DNA from: Rothia mucilaginosa
Lineage (GTDB): Bacteria; Actinomycetota; Actinomycetes; Actinomycetales; Micrococcaceae
Reading direction: 5' to 3'
DNA length: 64,000 bases
NCBI RefSeq assembly: GCF_001548235.1
Contig: NZ_AP014938.1
Location: 248,001 to 312,000 of the forward strand
The notes under the pieces are model-generated. The model was not told the origin of the DNA. It ran no database searches and worked only from the letters and a program-made list of their open reading frames with translations. Both the position numbers and the translations under genes were made by a program. Of this stretch, positions 44,848 through 53,758 are shown one piece after another (position 1 is the first letter of the stretch; each line of letters begins with the position of its first letter).

Positions 44848-46593
44848 ATGAGCTCCCAGCACATTGCACAGCAGTCTCAGCTGACCGCCGAGTCCCGCGC
44901 CAAGGCGCTCAAGAGCATGGTCAACGAAGAACTCGACATCTTGGTCGTCGGCGGCGGCATCACCGGTGCAGGCATTGCCCTCGACGCAGCAACCCGCGGT
45001 CTGCGCACCGGTATCGTCGAAGCAGGCGACTGGGCTGCAGGCACCAGCGCATGGTCCTCCAAGCTCGTTCACGGCGGCCTGCGCTACCTCTACAACCTCG
45101 ACTTCAAGCTCGTGACCGAAGCACTGACCGAGCGCGGCCTGCTGCTGAACAAGATCGCACCCCATCTGGTGCACGCACAGCCCTTCCTGTGGCCCCTGAA
45201 GATGCCCGTCATCGAGCGCGCATACTCCGCAATCGGCATCGGCATGTACGACACCCTCGCATTCCTCGGTTCCCGCGGCAACAAGGGCGTCCCCTCCCAG
45301 CGTCACTTCACCAAGACCGGCACCAAGACCGTCTTCCCCGACATCAAGGACTCCGCATTCAGCGGCGCAATCCAGTTCTACGATGCACGCGTTGACGACG
45401 CACGCCTCGTCATCGACGTCGTCCGCACCGCTGCAGGCTACGGCGCACTGGCTGCATCCCGCACCCAGGTTGTCGGCTTCACCAAGGATGCATCCGGCCG
45501 CGTCATCGGCGCAGAGCTGGCAGACTTGGAGACCGGCGAGCGCCTGAACGTACGCGCAAAGCACATCATCAACGCAACCGGCGTGTGGACCGAAGAGTCT
45601 GAGTCCCTGGCTAACCCCGATGCAGGCCTGGAGGTTCTGGCTTCCAAGGGTATCCACATCGTGGTTCCCCGCGACCGCATCAACGCAACCAGCGGTATCT
45701 TCACCAAGACTGAGAAGTCCGTTCTCTTCATCATCCCCTGGCAGCGTTACTGGATCATCGGCACCACCGACACCCCCTACTCCGAGGACCGCGAGCGCCC
45801 CGTCGCAACCAGCAAGGACATCGACTACGTGCTGATGCAGGCTAACAAGCTGATCGCTAACCCGCTGACCCGCGAGGATATCATCGGCACCTACACCGGC
45901 CTGCGCCCGCTGCTGCAGCCCAAGGTCAAGGACGGCGCAGCATCCACCAAGGTTTCCCGCGAGCACACCGTGACCGAGGTTGCCCCCGGCATGAGCGCAA
46001 TCGCAGGCGGCAAGCTCACCACCTACCGTGTGATGGCTGCCGACGCTGTGGACTTCGCACTGGGCGAGCAGGCTAAGCAGAACCCCTCCGTAACCGCAAC
46101 CATCGGCCTGGTCGGCGCAGACGGCTACCACGCAATCGCTGCTAACCGTGCACGCTACGCAGAGCGTTACGGCTGGGATGAGGACCGTATCACCCACCTG
46201 CTCGAGCGTTACGGATCGCAGATTGAGGACCTCGGCGCTCTCATCGACGCTGACCCCTCCCTCGGTGCTCCCCTGGCTAAGGCACCCCAGTTCCTGCGTG
46301 CAGATGTCGTCTTCGCTGTCCGCTACGAAGGTGCCCTGCACCTGGAGGATGTACTGGTCCGCCGCGTACGCCTCGACCTTGAGCAGCGCGACCGCGGCCT
46401 GGCAGCAGCAGACGAAATCCTCGACATCATGCGTGCCGAGCTCGGCTGGGACGACAAGAAGGTCAAGGAGGAACTCGACCTCTACGCCGCACGCGTACAG
46501 GCTATCCGCGAGGCAGAGTCCACCTCCACCGACGCTGAGGCATCGGCAAAGATTGAGGCTGTCACCCCCGTGGCACCCCGTGTGAAGCTCTAA
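44848..46593 (+). CDS. glpD: FAD-dependent glycerol-3-phosphate dehydrogenase
   Basis: Membrane-associated flavoenzyme that oxidises glycerol 3-phosphate to dihydroxyacetone phosphate and feeds electrons to quinones. The 581-residue protein has the FAD loop ILVVGGGITGAG near the N-terminus, SSKLVHGGLRYL, the substrate-site block IPWQRYWIIGTTDTPY and the C-terminal domain with FAVRYEGALHLEDVLVRR. I chose ATG at 44848 (MSSQHIAQQ) because AGGAAAG lies upstream; an in-frame ATG at 44794 would add 18 residues. First gene of the glpD-glpF-glpK series. Confidence 0.95.
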   Translation: MSSQHIAQQSQLTAESRAKALKSMVNEELDILVVGGGITGAGIALDAATRGLRTGIVEAGDWAAGTSAWSSKLVHGGLRYLYNLDFKLVTEALTERGLLLNKIAPHLVHAQPFLWPLKMPVIERAYSAIGIGMYDTLAFLGSRGNKGVPSQRHFTKTGTKTVFPDIKDSAFSGAIQFYDARVDDARLVIDVVRTAAGYGALAASRTQVVGFTKDASGRVIGAELADLETGERLNVRAKHIINATGVWTEESESLANPDAGLEVLASKGIHIVVPRDRINATSGIFTKTEKSVLFIIPWQRYWIIGTTDTPYSEDRERPVATSKDIDYVLMQANKLIANPLTREDIIGTYTGLRPLLQPKVKDGAASTKVSREHTVTEVAPGMSAIAGGKLTTYRVMAADAVDFALGEQAKQNPSVTATIGLVGADGYHAIAANRARYAERYGWDEDRITHLLERYGSQIEDLGALIDADPSLGAPLAKAPQFLRADVVFAVRYEGALHLEDVLVRRVRLDLEQRDRGLAAADEILDIMRAELGWDDKKVKEELDLYAARVQAIREAESTSTDAEASAKIEAVTPVAPRVKL

Positions 46594-46649
46594 TCCGTAG
46601 AGATTCCACGCACCTTTCGTGACCGGTTATCCGGTACGAACCGACCGTT

Positions 46650-46695
46650 CACCCCTCACCGAGCATGGGTTATCTCATATTTTCGGTGAGGGGTG
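46650..46695 (+). terminator. Hairpin between glpD and glpF
   Basis: Thirteen-base-pair stem CACCCCTCACCGA around a 20-base loop, 57 bases after glpD, without a T-run. It may act as a weak terminator or as a processing or stability element within the glp transcript. The remaining 240 bases up to glpF probably contain a separate glpF promoter. Confidence 0.5.
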
Positions 46696-46937
46696 GACGA
46701 GAGGTTAAATAACCGTTTACGATAATCCCCTGCATAAGAAGCAGCGAGCTAAATACAGGGTTAACCCACTGGTACGATCTGCTTCTCAATCAGACATTCA
46801 ACCAACAATTTTCGTAGCAACCGCTACACATTTCAGCACAGCGTTGTGCCCCGATCCGCCCGTGCGGTGAGGATGCACGGGAACATGCAAGCAAAGGTTC
46901 GCTTGCCTTCCAGACGCTTCGTCTTCAAGGAGCAACA

Positions 46938-47735
46938 ATGTCTCTTCTTGCTTCCGCAGGAACTGTACTTGCAGCCGGCTCTTCCGCTCTCGTGGATGCA
47001 TCCGGCGCCCCCACCACCCTCGGAATCTTCGCTTCCGAGTTCTTCGGCACCTTCATCCTGATTCTGCTCGGTGCCGGCGTATGCGCCGCAGTGACCCTCA
47101 AGAAGTCCTACGCTAAGGACGCAGGCTGGGGTGTTATCACCTTCGGATGGGGTCTGGCAGTGTTCACCGCCGTGTACCTCTCCTTCCATTCCGGTGCACA
47201 CCTGAACCCCGCTGTGACCGTTGGCCTGGCAACCGCAGGCAAGGACCTGGCAACCGGCGTTCCCGCAACCCCCGGCAACATTGCCCTGTACATCGTCGCT
47301 CAGATGCTCGGCGCAATGGCCGGCGCAACCGGAGCGTACCTCACCTACAAGAAGCACTTCGATGAGGACCCGGGCGACCGCCTCGGCATCTTCGCAACCG
47401 GCCCCGCCATCAAGTCCTACGGCTGGAACTTGCTCACCGAGATTATCGGCACCTTCGTCCTGATTGGCTGGATCATCGCATCCGGTAAGACCCCCGCCCA
47501 GACTGGCCCCTTGGCTGTTGCCCTGGTCGTTGTATCCATCAGTATGAACCTCGGTGGCGCAACCGGTTCCGCTATCAACCCCGCACGTGACCTCGGCCCC
47601 CGTATCGCCTACACCTTCCTGCCCATCCCCGGTAAGACCGGTTCCAACTGGTCTTACGCATGGGTTCCGGTTGTTGGCCCAATCATCGGCGCTATCCTCG
47701 CAGGCCTGATCGTTCCGGCAGTTCTGCCCCTCTAA
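46938..47735 (+). CDS. glpF: Glycerol facilitator / aquaporin family protein
   Basis: Major intrinsic protein of 265 residues that lets glycerol cross the membrane. It has six hydrophobic segments and both NPA loops: HLNPAVTVG and AINPARDLGPR. The aspartate after the second NPA (NPARD) is characteristic of glycerol-conducting aquaglyceroporins rather than water channels. ATG at 46938 is preceded by AAGGAG. It lies directly before glpK, 42 bases away. Confidence 0.95.
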   Translation: MSLLASAGTVLAAGSSALVDASGAPTTLGIFASEFFGTFILILLGAGVCAAVTLKKSYAKDAGWGVITFGWGLAVFTAVYLSFHSGAHLNPAVTVGLATAGKDLATGVPATPGNIALYIVAQMLGAMAGATGAYLTYKKHFDEDPGDRLGIFATGPAIKSYGWNLLTEIIGTFVLIGWIIASGKTPAQTGPLAVALVVVSISMNLGGATGSAINPARDLGPRIAYTFLPIPGKTGSNWSYAWVPVVGPIIGAILAGLIVPAVLPL

Positions 47736-47777
47736 ACCTCTCTAATACCCCCGTTCTTTTGTTCTAAGGAAAAATCA

Positions 47778-49334
47778 ATGACGACTTCTCTGCACTCCGC
47801 AACCCTCAACGTCGAACGCAAGTACATCCTCTCCATCGACCAGGGCACCACCAGCTCCCGCGCGATCCTGTTCAACAAGGCGGGCGAGAACGTGGCTCAA
47901 GGCCAGCTCGAGCACGAGCAGATCTTCCCCAAGGCCGGCTGGGTCGAGCACAACGCAACCGAGATTTGGCAGAACGTCCGTAAGGTCGTAGCAATGGCTA
48001 TGGCAAACGGCGAAGTCAACCACCACGAAATCGCTGCAGTCGGCATCACCAACCAGCGTGAAACCACCGTCGTGTGGGACAAGAACACCGGTGAGCCCGT
48101 CTACAACGCAATCGTCTGGCAGGACACCCGCACCCAGGAAATCGTTGAAGAGCTCGCAGGCGAAGAGGGCGTTGGCAAGTACCACGACATCGTCGGCCTG
48201 AACCTCTCTACCTACTTCTCCGGCCCCAAGATCAAGTGGATCCTGGACAACGTTGAAGGCGCACGCGAGCGCGCAGAACGCGGCGACCTGCTCTTCGGCA
48301 ACACCGACACCTGGCTGGTCTGGAACCTGACCGGTGGTGTTGACGGCGGCGTTCACGTCACCGACGTAACCAACGCATCCCGTACCCTGCTGATGAACAT
48401 CCGCACCCTCGAATGGGATCCGCAGATCGCTGCAGACATGGGCATCCCCATGAGCATGCTGCCCGAAATCAAGTCCTCCTCCGAGGTGTACGGCTTCGGC
48501 CGCGCAACCGGTCTGCTTAACGGCACCCCGATTGCCGGTATCCTGGGCGATCAGCAGGCTGCCACCTTTGGCCAGGCCTGCTTCGAGAAGGGCATGGCGA
48601 AGAACACCTACGGTACCGGTAACTTCATGCTCATGAACACCGGCAACGAGCCCGTCTTCTCCAACAACGGTCTGCTGACCACCGTCGCATACAAGATTGG
48701 CGACGCAGCACCCGTCTACGCTCTGGAAGGCTCGGTCGCAATGAGCGGCTCCCTGATCCAGTGGCTGCGCGACAACCTGCGCATGATTGAGCACGCTGCA
48801 GAGTCTGAGGAACTGGCTACCTCCGTCAAGGACTCCGGTGGCTGCTACGTTGTTCCCGCATTCTCCGGCCTGTTCGCACCCCACTGGCGTTCCGACGCTC
48901 GCGGCGTGATCGTTGGTCTGACCCGCTACGTGAACCGTGCACACATCGTGCGTGCGGCATTGGAAGCAACCGCATTCCAGACCCGCGAGGTTCTCGACGC
49001 AATGAACGCTGACTCCGGTGTTGAGCTCTCCGAGCTGCGCGTGGACGGCGGCATGACCGCTAACGAGTTCCTCATGCAGTTCCAGGCTGACATCCTCGGC
49101 GTTCCCGTAATCCGCCCGAAGGTTGTTGAGACCACCGCTCTGGGCGCAGCATACGCTGCAGGTATCGCTGTTGGTTTCTGGACCGGCGAGCAGGACGTTG
49201 TGGACAACTGGGCTGAGGACAAGCGCTGGCTGCCCTCCATGGAGCCCGCAGAGGTTGACCGCCAGTACCGCCTGTGGAAGAAGGCTGTCTCCCGCACCCT
49301 CGAGTGGGTTGACGAGGACGTTCCGACCGCCTAA
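47778..49334 (+). CDS. glpK: Glycerol kinase
   Basis: Phosphorylates glycerol to glycerol 3-phosphate, the substrate of GlpD, trapping glycerol in the cell. The 518-residue protein opens its core with [15 protein letters not shown], contains [34 protein letters not shown] and [12 protein letters not shown], all standard GlpK blocks. The histidine that PTS HPr phosphorylates in Firmicutes enzymes is not obvious. Start and TAAGGA ribosome-binding site at 47764-47769 are normal. Last gene of the glycerol series. Confidence 0.96.
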   Translation: MTTSLHSATLNVERKYILSIDQGTTSSRAILFNKAGENVAQGQLEHEQIFPKAGWVEHNATEIWQNVRKVVAMAMANGEVNHHEIAAVGITNQRETTVVWDKNTGEPVYNAIVWQDTRTQEIVEELAGEEGVGKYHDIVGLNLSTYFSGPKIKWILDNVEGARERAERGDLLFGNTDTWLVWNLTGGVDGGVHVTDVTNASRTLLMNIRTLEWDPQIAADMGIPMSMLPEIKSSSEVYGFGRATGLLNGTPIAGILGDQQAATFGQACFEKGMAKNTYGTGNFMLMNTGNEPVFSNNGLLTTVAYKIGDAAPVYALEGSVAMSGSLIQWLRDNLRMIEHAAESEELATSVKDSGGCYVVPAFSGLFAPHWRSDARGVIVGLTRYVNRAHIVRAALEATAFQTREVLDAMNADSGVELSELRVDGGMTANEFLMQFQADILGVPVIRPKVVETTALGAAYAAGIAVGFWTGEQDVVDNWAEDKRWLPSMEPAEVDRQYRLWKKAVSRTLEWVDEDVPTA

Positions 49335-49378
49335 TCACAGCACCCGTTGCCTAACGGCACGGCCCGCGTACTAGCGAC

Positions 49379-49423
49379 GCCCCGGCTGCTTCTCCCCCGC
49401 TATGGGGTTGAAGCAGCCGGGGC
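49379..49423 (+). terminator. Rho-independent terminator of glpK
   Basis: Thirteen-base-pair stem GCCCCGGCTGCTT with a 19-base loop that itself contains CCCC/GGGG, followed by TTTTCGC. It closes the glp transcript. Confidence 0.9.
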
Positions 49424-49539
49424 TTTTCGCTGTTTTATGACGCTCAATTCAGCGTTTATTGCGGCGTAATTTCTACAAAAATTAGTGCTAGGGTACCGTT
49501 GGTTTTTGTAAATTTGGTATCTTCCGCCGATCACCTGGC

Positions 49540-49690
49540 GCGGTGTTGTTCGTGAGGTGTCAGTACCGCACAGGACGCGTACGCGACATATTCATGCGCT
49601 GTCCTGACAGGAATCGACGATTCGCGCTGATACTTTATTTACGTTCCCGTCCGCCGTGGTGCTTCACGTACCGCGGCGGACGGACTTTTA
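49540..49690 (+). ncRNA. Candidate small RNA with terminator
   Basis: In the gap after glpK a hairpin (AGGACGCG at 49571 region with CGCTGTCCT) is followed by the GC-rich terminator-like stem at 49647-49683 and a short T-run. No convincing protein frame is present; the 100-codon open frame from 49543 has neither ribosome-binding site nor coding character. It could be a small RNA or a leftover untranslated region. I cannot match it to a known family. Confidence 0.3.
49647..49683 (+). terminator. Terminator-like GC-rich hairpin
   Basis: Thirteen-pair stem (one G-T pair) CCGTCCGCCGTGG / CCGCGGCGGACGG with an 11-base loop, followed by ACTTTTAG. It does not directly follow any protein gene, which suggests a non-coding transcript upstream. 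Confidence 0.55.
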
Positions 49691-49891
49691 GCTCTTGTTA
49701 CAGGCTTCTCTGCGTTAACGACAAGTGGGGAATCGCTTCTCTTATTGCAGTTCTCACCGTAAAAATCACTCGTTTTATGCCTCTTGTTGAGATACCCGTT
49801 CACCTGTTATGTGGGGTTGGTCTAACAGCGTTTGTTTGCCTTTGATGTCCACTTCAAGCGCCGTATCATAGATATATAGGCTTATTGATTC

Positions 49892-50002
49892 TAATCTGGC
49901 CGCCGAAGATGGCGGTTGGTTACGTATCTGGCACCTTCCGGTGCTCATGAGAACGGAGAGAGGCTCCGTTGGAAGGAGGGAGCGGGTTTTCCCGCACCGA
50001 TT
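49892..50002 (+). promoter_or_regulatory. Structured leader of the His-tailed membrane protein gene
   Basis: Three small hairpins lie in a row: GCACC/GGTGC (49931-49944), AACGGA/TCCGTT (49952-49970) and GCGGG/CCCGC (49982-49995). The purine-rich GGAAGGAGGG (49971-49980) sits between the last two, 22 bases before ATG 50003. Folding of the last hairpin would shorten the effective distance to about eight bases. TAATCT at 49892-49897 is a possible -10 box. No known riboswitch consensus is evident. Confidence 0.45.
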
Positions 50003-50308
50003 ATGGTTGATGTCCGTCGCCGTAAGCTTGCAATTATTGCTATGAACGTTTCGGTACTTGCAGCTGCTCTCTCCTGGCTGTTAGTGCTCTTCTCCGTTAT
50101 GTATTCTCCCGCAGCTGTACCGTGGGCTCTGGGCGTTGCTATCGTACTGACTGTGATTGGCGCCTACGCGCTGTACCGCTACTACTCCAAGTACTCACAC
50201 GTGCTCCCGAACGAGGACCCGGACGCGCACGATGTGCTCGGTCACGACCTGCACTCGACTCACCTGCCGCATCTGCACCACACGGAGGGCAACGCTGACC
50301 GCGCGTAA
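50003..50308 (+). CDS. Small membrane protein with histidine-rich tail
   Basis: Unrecognised protein of 101 residues. Two membrane segments (about 8-30, LAIIAMNVSVLAAALSWLLV, and 37-58, VPWALGVAIVLTVIGAYALY) are followed by a cytoplasmic or external tail with eight histidines interspersed with Asp and Glu (HDVLGHDLHSTHLPHLHH), possibly metal-binding. The start is uncertain: ATG 50003 lies 22 bases from the best ribosome-binding site, with a hairpin between. An in-frame start at 49916 would add a sequence that does not look coding. It is convergent with the gene at 50419. Confidence 0.65.
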   Translation: MVDVRRRKLAIIAMNVSVLAAALSWLLVLFSVMYSPAAVPWALGVAIVLTVIGAYALYRYYSKYSHVLPNEDPDAHDVLGHDLHSTHLPHLHHTEGNADRA

Positions 50309-50375
50309 TTCTGACGGAGCGTAATTCTGACAGGGCAGCCGCTAAGTAGCGAGCTTCTCTAGCCTTAGACAGCAT

Positions 50376-50415
50376 AAATGTGCCGCCTCACTGATACCGG
50401 TGAGGCGGCACATTT
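50376..50415. terminator. Bidirectional terminator between convergent genes
   Basis: Fifteen-base-pair stem AAATGTGCCGCCTCA with loop CTGATACCGG, bounded by T- and A-containing flanks, between the genes ending at 50308 and 50419. Confidence 0.85.
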
Positions 50416-50418
50416 ACT

Positions 50419-51036
50419 TTAAGATTGCGGTTCAGAGTCCGGTCCTGCAACCATGTCTGAACGGTTCGATTCAGCGCTTTGACGCGATTCAGCTTCGGCT
50501 CTGGCTAGTTCTATCTTCTTGTTCTCTTGAACGATAAGAGCATTATATTTCCAGCCGGGGATTCGTTCAACAAGCCACCCAACCCAGATGAGCGCAGCGG
50601 TAATGAGAGCGACAGGAATCAGAAAGATGAGGACTTTCGGGTCGCGGGTATGGTCTGAGGTGCTCCCCGCGGTGAGCTCCCACAGCGCAAGGATTGGTAC
50701 CGCCATTATAGGCATCACTATAAAAAGGATGATGGCATAGTAAATGCCCATCATGCTACCGGGCCTACCTCTATTCATACGGGCCTGGGTAACAGCTCTC
50801 TTCAGACGTTTGTATTCCTGCAAGGTTTCACCGTCTAGATGCGAAGCATCAGGGATCTTGGCCATGACGTACTGTACGGCTTCAAGATCTGAGGGCGAGC
50901 AAATAAAGATATGTCCCTGGGACATAACGGTATATTCTTTCGCGATGTCGAGGCACGCCTGCGCGTAACGGTTATTGAGCTCTCGGCTCTCCGGGTTTTC
51001 GTTGAGTTGCCGGCGGATATCTTTCAGGTCTTCCAT
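50419..51036 (-). CDS. Unrecognised membrane protein
   Basis: A 205-residue protein of unknown function. The soluble N-terminal part is charged and helical (MEDLKDIRRQLNENPESREL, about 1-90). Two membrane segments follow (YYAIILFIVMPIMAVPILAL and VLIFLIPVALITAALIWVGW), then a short helical, Glu/Arg/Ser-rich tail. ATG at 51036 follows CAAGGAGAAAC, a strong ribosome-binding site; two earlier in-frame ATGs are less likely. It seems monocistronic. Upstream, 51,037-51,371 shows no gene and contains the promoters for this gene and the divergent ogt. Confidence 0.7.
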   Translation of the reverse strand: MEDLKDIRRQLNENPESRELNNRYAQACLDIAKEYTVMSQGHIFICSPSDLEAVQYVMAKIPDASHLDGETLQEYKRLKRAVTQARMNRGRPGSMMGIYYAIILFIVMPIMAVPILALWELTAGSTSDHTRDPKVLIFLIPVALITAALIWVGWLVERIPGWKYNALIVQENKKIELARAEAESRQSAESNRSDMVAGPDSEPQS

Positions 51037-51371
51037 GTTTCTCCTTGCAATTTCAGTCATCGTTGAACCCATCGGTAAGGCACGAGAAACACAGGTCACC
51101 CCCACCCGGTGCGGGGTGGAGAAGCCGGAGTATTGAATTGCGGTGTATCGGTGTGTACTTCACAGAATGCCAGCTCTTCGGGCTCAATCAAAATTGGCAG
51201 GCATCCTGAGATATTTCAACGGTGGTGCATACATCTCATACATTGCGGTCAATTATAGACAAAACCCGGCACGGGTACGGTACGGAGGCGCCCCTCCCCT
51301 ATGATGGTTGAAAGGGATATTTGCCCCTAATACCATCTGCAGTACACACCCACGAGCCAACGAGGAAGAGC

Positions 51372-51983
51372 ATGACCAAAGCGACCGATTCGCCGCAGCC
51401 GCCGGAAGCGTTCACGCGCTGGCACACTCGCTACTCGAGCCCCATCGGCGTGCTCTACATTGCCGCCCGCGCGGATGCGATTGTGGGCATCTGGTACGAG
51501 GATCAGGCGCATTTTCCTCTCCCCCATGAGCTCGGTGAGCTGATCGAAAATCCCGAAACCTATCTGCGGGAGCACGGCACGGCGGAGGATGAAGAGCCTG
51601 CCGGCGAGTATGCTGCGGCGCAGTTGCTGTCTCGCGCTGAGGTAGAGCTTTCCGAGTATTTTGAGCGCAAGCGCACTTCTTTTACGTTGCCGTTAGATCC
51701 TGAGGGCACCGACTTTCAGCTGATCGTGTGGGAGCATCTGAAGACTGTTCCTGCCGGGTACACCACCACTTACGGCGAGATTTCGCGTGCGGTTGGCCCG
51801 GGTGCCCCGGCGCAGGCTGTGGGTCAGGCGGTCGGCCGCAATAAGGTTTCTATTATGATTCCCTGTCATCGCGTTATTGGTGCTGACGGTAGTCTGACCG
51901 GTTACGCTGGCGGGGTTGAGCGTAAGCAGTTCCTCCTCGATTTGGAGGAGCCGGAAGAGGTGCGGGAGGCGCGGCTCTTCTAG
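51372..51983 (+). CDS. ogt: Methylated-DNA--protein-cysteine methyltransferase
   Basis: Suicide repair protein that takes methyl groups from O6-methylguanine onto its own cysteine. The 203-residue protein has the active site IPCHRVIGADG, preceded by YGEISRAVG and GQAVGRNKVSIMIP, and GYAGGVERKQFLL after it. The N-terminal domain (about 1-110) is the variable part. ATG at 51372 follows GAGGAAGAG; an earlier ATG at 51321 is out-competed. It is followed by tag, another alkylation-repair gene, 210 bases on. Confidence 0.93.
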   Translation: MTKATDSPQPPEAFTRWHTRYSSPIGVLYIAARADAIVGIWYEDQAHFPLPHELGELIENPETYLREHGTAEDEEPAGEYAAAQLLSRAEVELSEYFERKRTSFTLPLDPEGTDFQLIVWEHLKTVPAGYTTTYGEISRAVGPGAPAQAVGQAVGRNKVSIMIPCHRVIGADGSLTGYAGGVERKQFLLDLEEPEEVREARLF

Positions 51984-52196
51984 CGTCTATCGGCTAGTCT
52001 TCGAGGCTTATGACGGGGTGGGGTATACACTGGGTGCGTACCCCACCTTTTTTCGTACCTGTTTTCGGTTTTGTTGACCCACAACACGACATGTAATCGA
52101 ATATAGTTGCGATTCGCTCTTGCTAGAGCTAATGTTTAAGTAGAACATGCTTCCGAAATACTCGGATCAGCTCAGCAATATCAGAGAGGAGAAACC

Positions 52197-52985
52197 ATGA
52201 CCTCGCAACCCAATATTCCCGCCAAATCCTTCGAAAACACCCCGAGCTACCCCACGTGGGTAACCGACGAACTTCTGCGCGACTACTACGACACCGAATG
52301 GGGCATGCCCATCACCGATGAGCGGGGACTCTTCGAAGCCCTGAGCCTCGAGGCTTTTCAGGTGGGGCTCTCCTGGCGAACAATTCTTGCCCGCCGCGAA
52401 GCATTTCGTCGCGCTTTCGAGGGTTTCGATCCCGAACGCGTGGTTGCCTTCACCGACCGGGATGTTGCGCGACTCCTTCAGGATGAGGGCATCATCCGTA
52501 ATGAGCGGAAGATTCGCGCGGTTATCTCCAATGCGCGGCTGACCATTCGGATGCGTGAGCTTGCCGCCGTGCCGCATGAGACTTACGCGGAGGATATTCG
52601 CCTTCCCCTCATCATTCCCACTTCTACCCCGACCAATACGGATAGCCTTGAGACGGCAAACACCCGCCGTCGTCGAGTTCGTACCCTCAGCAATGAAGAC
52701 CTGAACCGGATGCGCGAACGCATCCTGCCTGACGGCACGCGGGTACCGGTCGGGTTGCCAGCGTGGCTGTGGTCCTTCGCGCCGAGCGAGACGATCGCAC
52801 CGCATACGCTGGAGGATATTCCTACCGATACGCTCGAGTCCGCGCTTCTTGCCAAGTCTTTTAAGGCACTGGGTGGAGTATTTTTGGGTCCGGTGACCGC
52901 CTATGCGCTCATGTGCGCGGTCGGCATGGTGGATGCACACCTGGTGGGCTCGCATCGGCGCGGCTGTTCGGGTCTTTTCGCCTAA
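52197..52985 (+). CDS. tag: DNA-3-methyladenine glycosylase I (Tag family)
   Basis: Base-excision glycosylase for 3-methyladenine. The 262-residue protein aligns with E. coli Tag through DTEWGMP, EAFQVGLSWRTILARREAF, FDPERVVAFTDRDVARLLQDEGIIRNERKI (split here into overlapping blocks) and AYALMCAVGMVDAHLVG. Compared with the 187-residue E. coli protein it has an extra 50 or so residues around ANTRRRRVRTLSNEDLNRMR. The N-terminal zinc ligands of E. coli Tag (Cys4, His17) correspond to Pro and Tyr here, so the zinc site is probably lost. GAGAGGAG precedes the ATG. Confidence 0.9.
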   Translation: MTSQPNIPAKSFENTPSYPTWVTDELLRDYYDTEWGMPITDERGLFEALSLEAFQVGLSWRTILARREAFRRAFEGFDPERVVAFTDRDVARLLQDEGIIRNERKIRAVISNARLTIRMRELAAVPHETYAEDIRLPLIIPTSTPTNTDSLETANTRRRRVRTLSNEDLNRMRERILPDGTRVPVGLPAWLWSFAPSETIAPHTLEDIPTDTLESALLAKSFKALGGVFLGPVTAYALMCAVGMVDAHLVGSHRRGCSGLFA

Positions 52986-53029
52986 ACCCTCGAGCCTCTG
53001 ACACGAAGGCGCGCGCGGGCAGAGAAAAA

Positions 53030-53061
53030 CCGCATGCCACTTCGGTGAAGTAAGCATGCGG
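53030..53061 (-). terminator. Terminator of the DUF1304 gene
   Basis: Stem CCGCATGC/GCATGCGG with an inner CACTTC/GAAGT(A) extension, followed on the minus strand by GGTTTTTCTC. It lies 63 bases after the DUF1304 stop and also separates it from tag. Confidence 0.85.
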
Positions 53062-53123
53062 CTTCGATGCGTCGAGAGCTTCCGCCCTGAGCTAGATTGT
53101 CGCAGAATCAAATCGTCGCAGGA

Positions 53124-53513
53124 TTAGAGCATCACGAAGAGGAAGATCAGGGACAGCAGCGGCGGGGTCAGCTGAATCAGTGCCGGCTTGCGCTTATCCG
53201 GGGAGGTGAGGAACAGGTAGGCACCGGCAACCGCCATGGAGCCCAGACCTGCGAACATGAGTGCCACGCCCACCTGCGGGGAGCCGAACCAGAAGGCGAG
53301 CAGACCGGTTGCTGCGATCCAGGCGAGCATCAGGTTGTACAGGCCCTGGTTTGCCGCCATCTCCTTAGTGGACTCGGCAAATTCTTCGGTCATGCCGAAG
53401 GTTTCGCGGCCCTTGGGCTTAGTCCACAGGAATGATTCGATAATCCAGATGTACACGTGAATAGCGATTGCTACGAATGCAAAGACGGTGGTAATCGTTG
53501 CGAGCGTCTGCAT
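53124..53513 (-). CDS. DUF1304 membrane protein
   Basis: Membrane protein of 129 residues with four hydrophobic segments. The N-terminal block AIAIHVYIWIIESFLWTKP and the middle block NQGLYNLMLAWIAATGLL are the DUF1304 signature. Function is unknown. The ATG at 53513 is preceded by AAGGAAAAAC. The gene stands alone between two terminators. Confidence 0.9.
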   Translation of the reverse strand: MQTLATITTVFAFVAIAIHVYIWIIESFLWTKPKGRETFGMTEEFAESTKEMAANQGLYNLMLAWIAATGLLAFWFGSPQVGVALMFAGLGSMAVAGAYLFLTSPDKRKPALIQLTPPLLSLIFLFVML

Positions 53514-53666
53514 TGTTTTTCCTTAAGCAGTAGGTGTTCTATTAGGCACCTGCCCGTTCTTTCTTCTGAGCACAATCTGTGGTGATGTGCAGAATCATGC
53601 AGGAGCAAGCACAAGAAGTAATTCTACGCCTCTTCCCGGCCTGTTGGAACTTCCCTGAATATGCGT

Positions 53667-53724
53667 GAAACCCCTCGATTTGTCTTCTGCAGGGAAAATT
53701 GCAGGGTTCTCATCGAGGGGTTTC
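53667..53724 (-). terminator. Terminator of the first lactate permease gene
   Basis: Thirteen-base-pair stem GAAACCCCTCGAT / ATCGAGGGGTTTC with an inner CTGC/GCAG hairpin, 35 bases after the permease stop. The minus-strand tail is GTTTCACG, so the T-run is weak. Confidence 0.7.
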
Positions 53725-53758
53725 GTATGCAGGGTTACGCCGAATCCGGTATCGGTCT

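Noticed and set aside
44725..46341. Upstream continuation of the SorC regulator frame, giving an 854-residue fusion
   Set aside because: The extra 539 residues are antisense to glpD. The regulator's helix-turn-helix starts just after the MNERAN start, so no true fusion exists.
49543..49845. A 100-codon plus-strand frame after glpK
   Set aside because: No ribosome-binding site, no recognisable domain, and it runs through a terminator-like hairpin.
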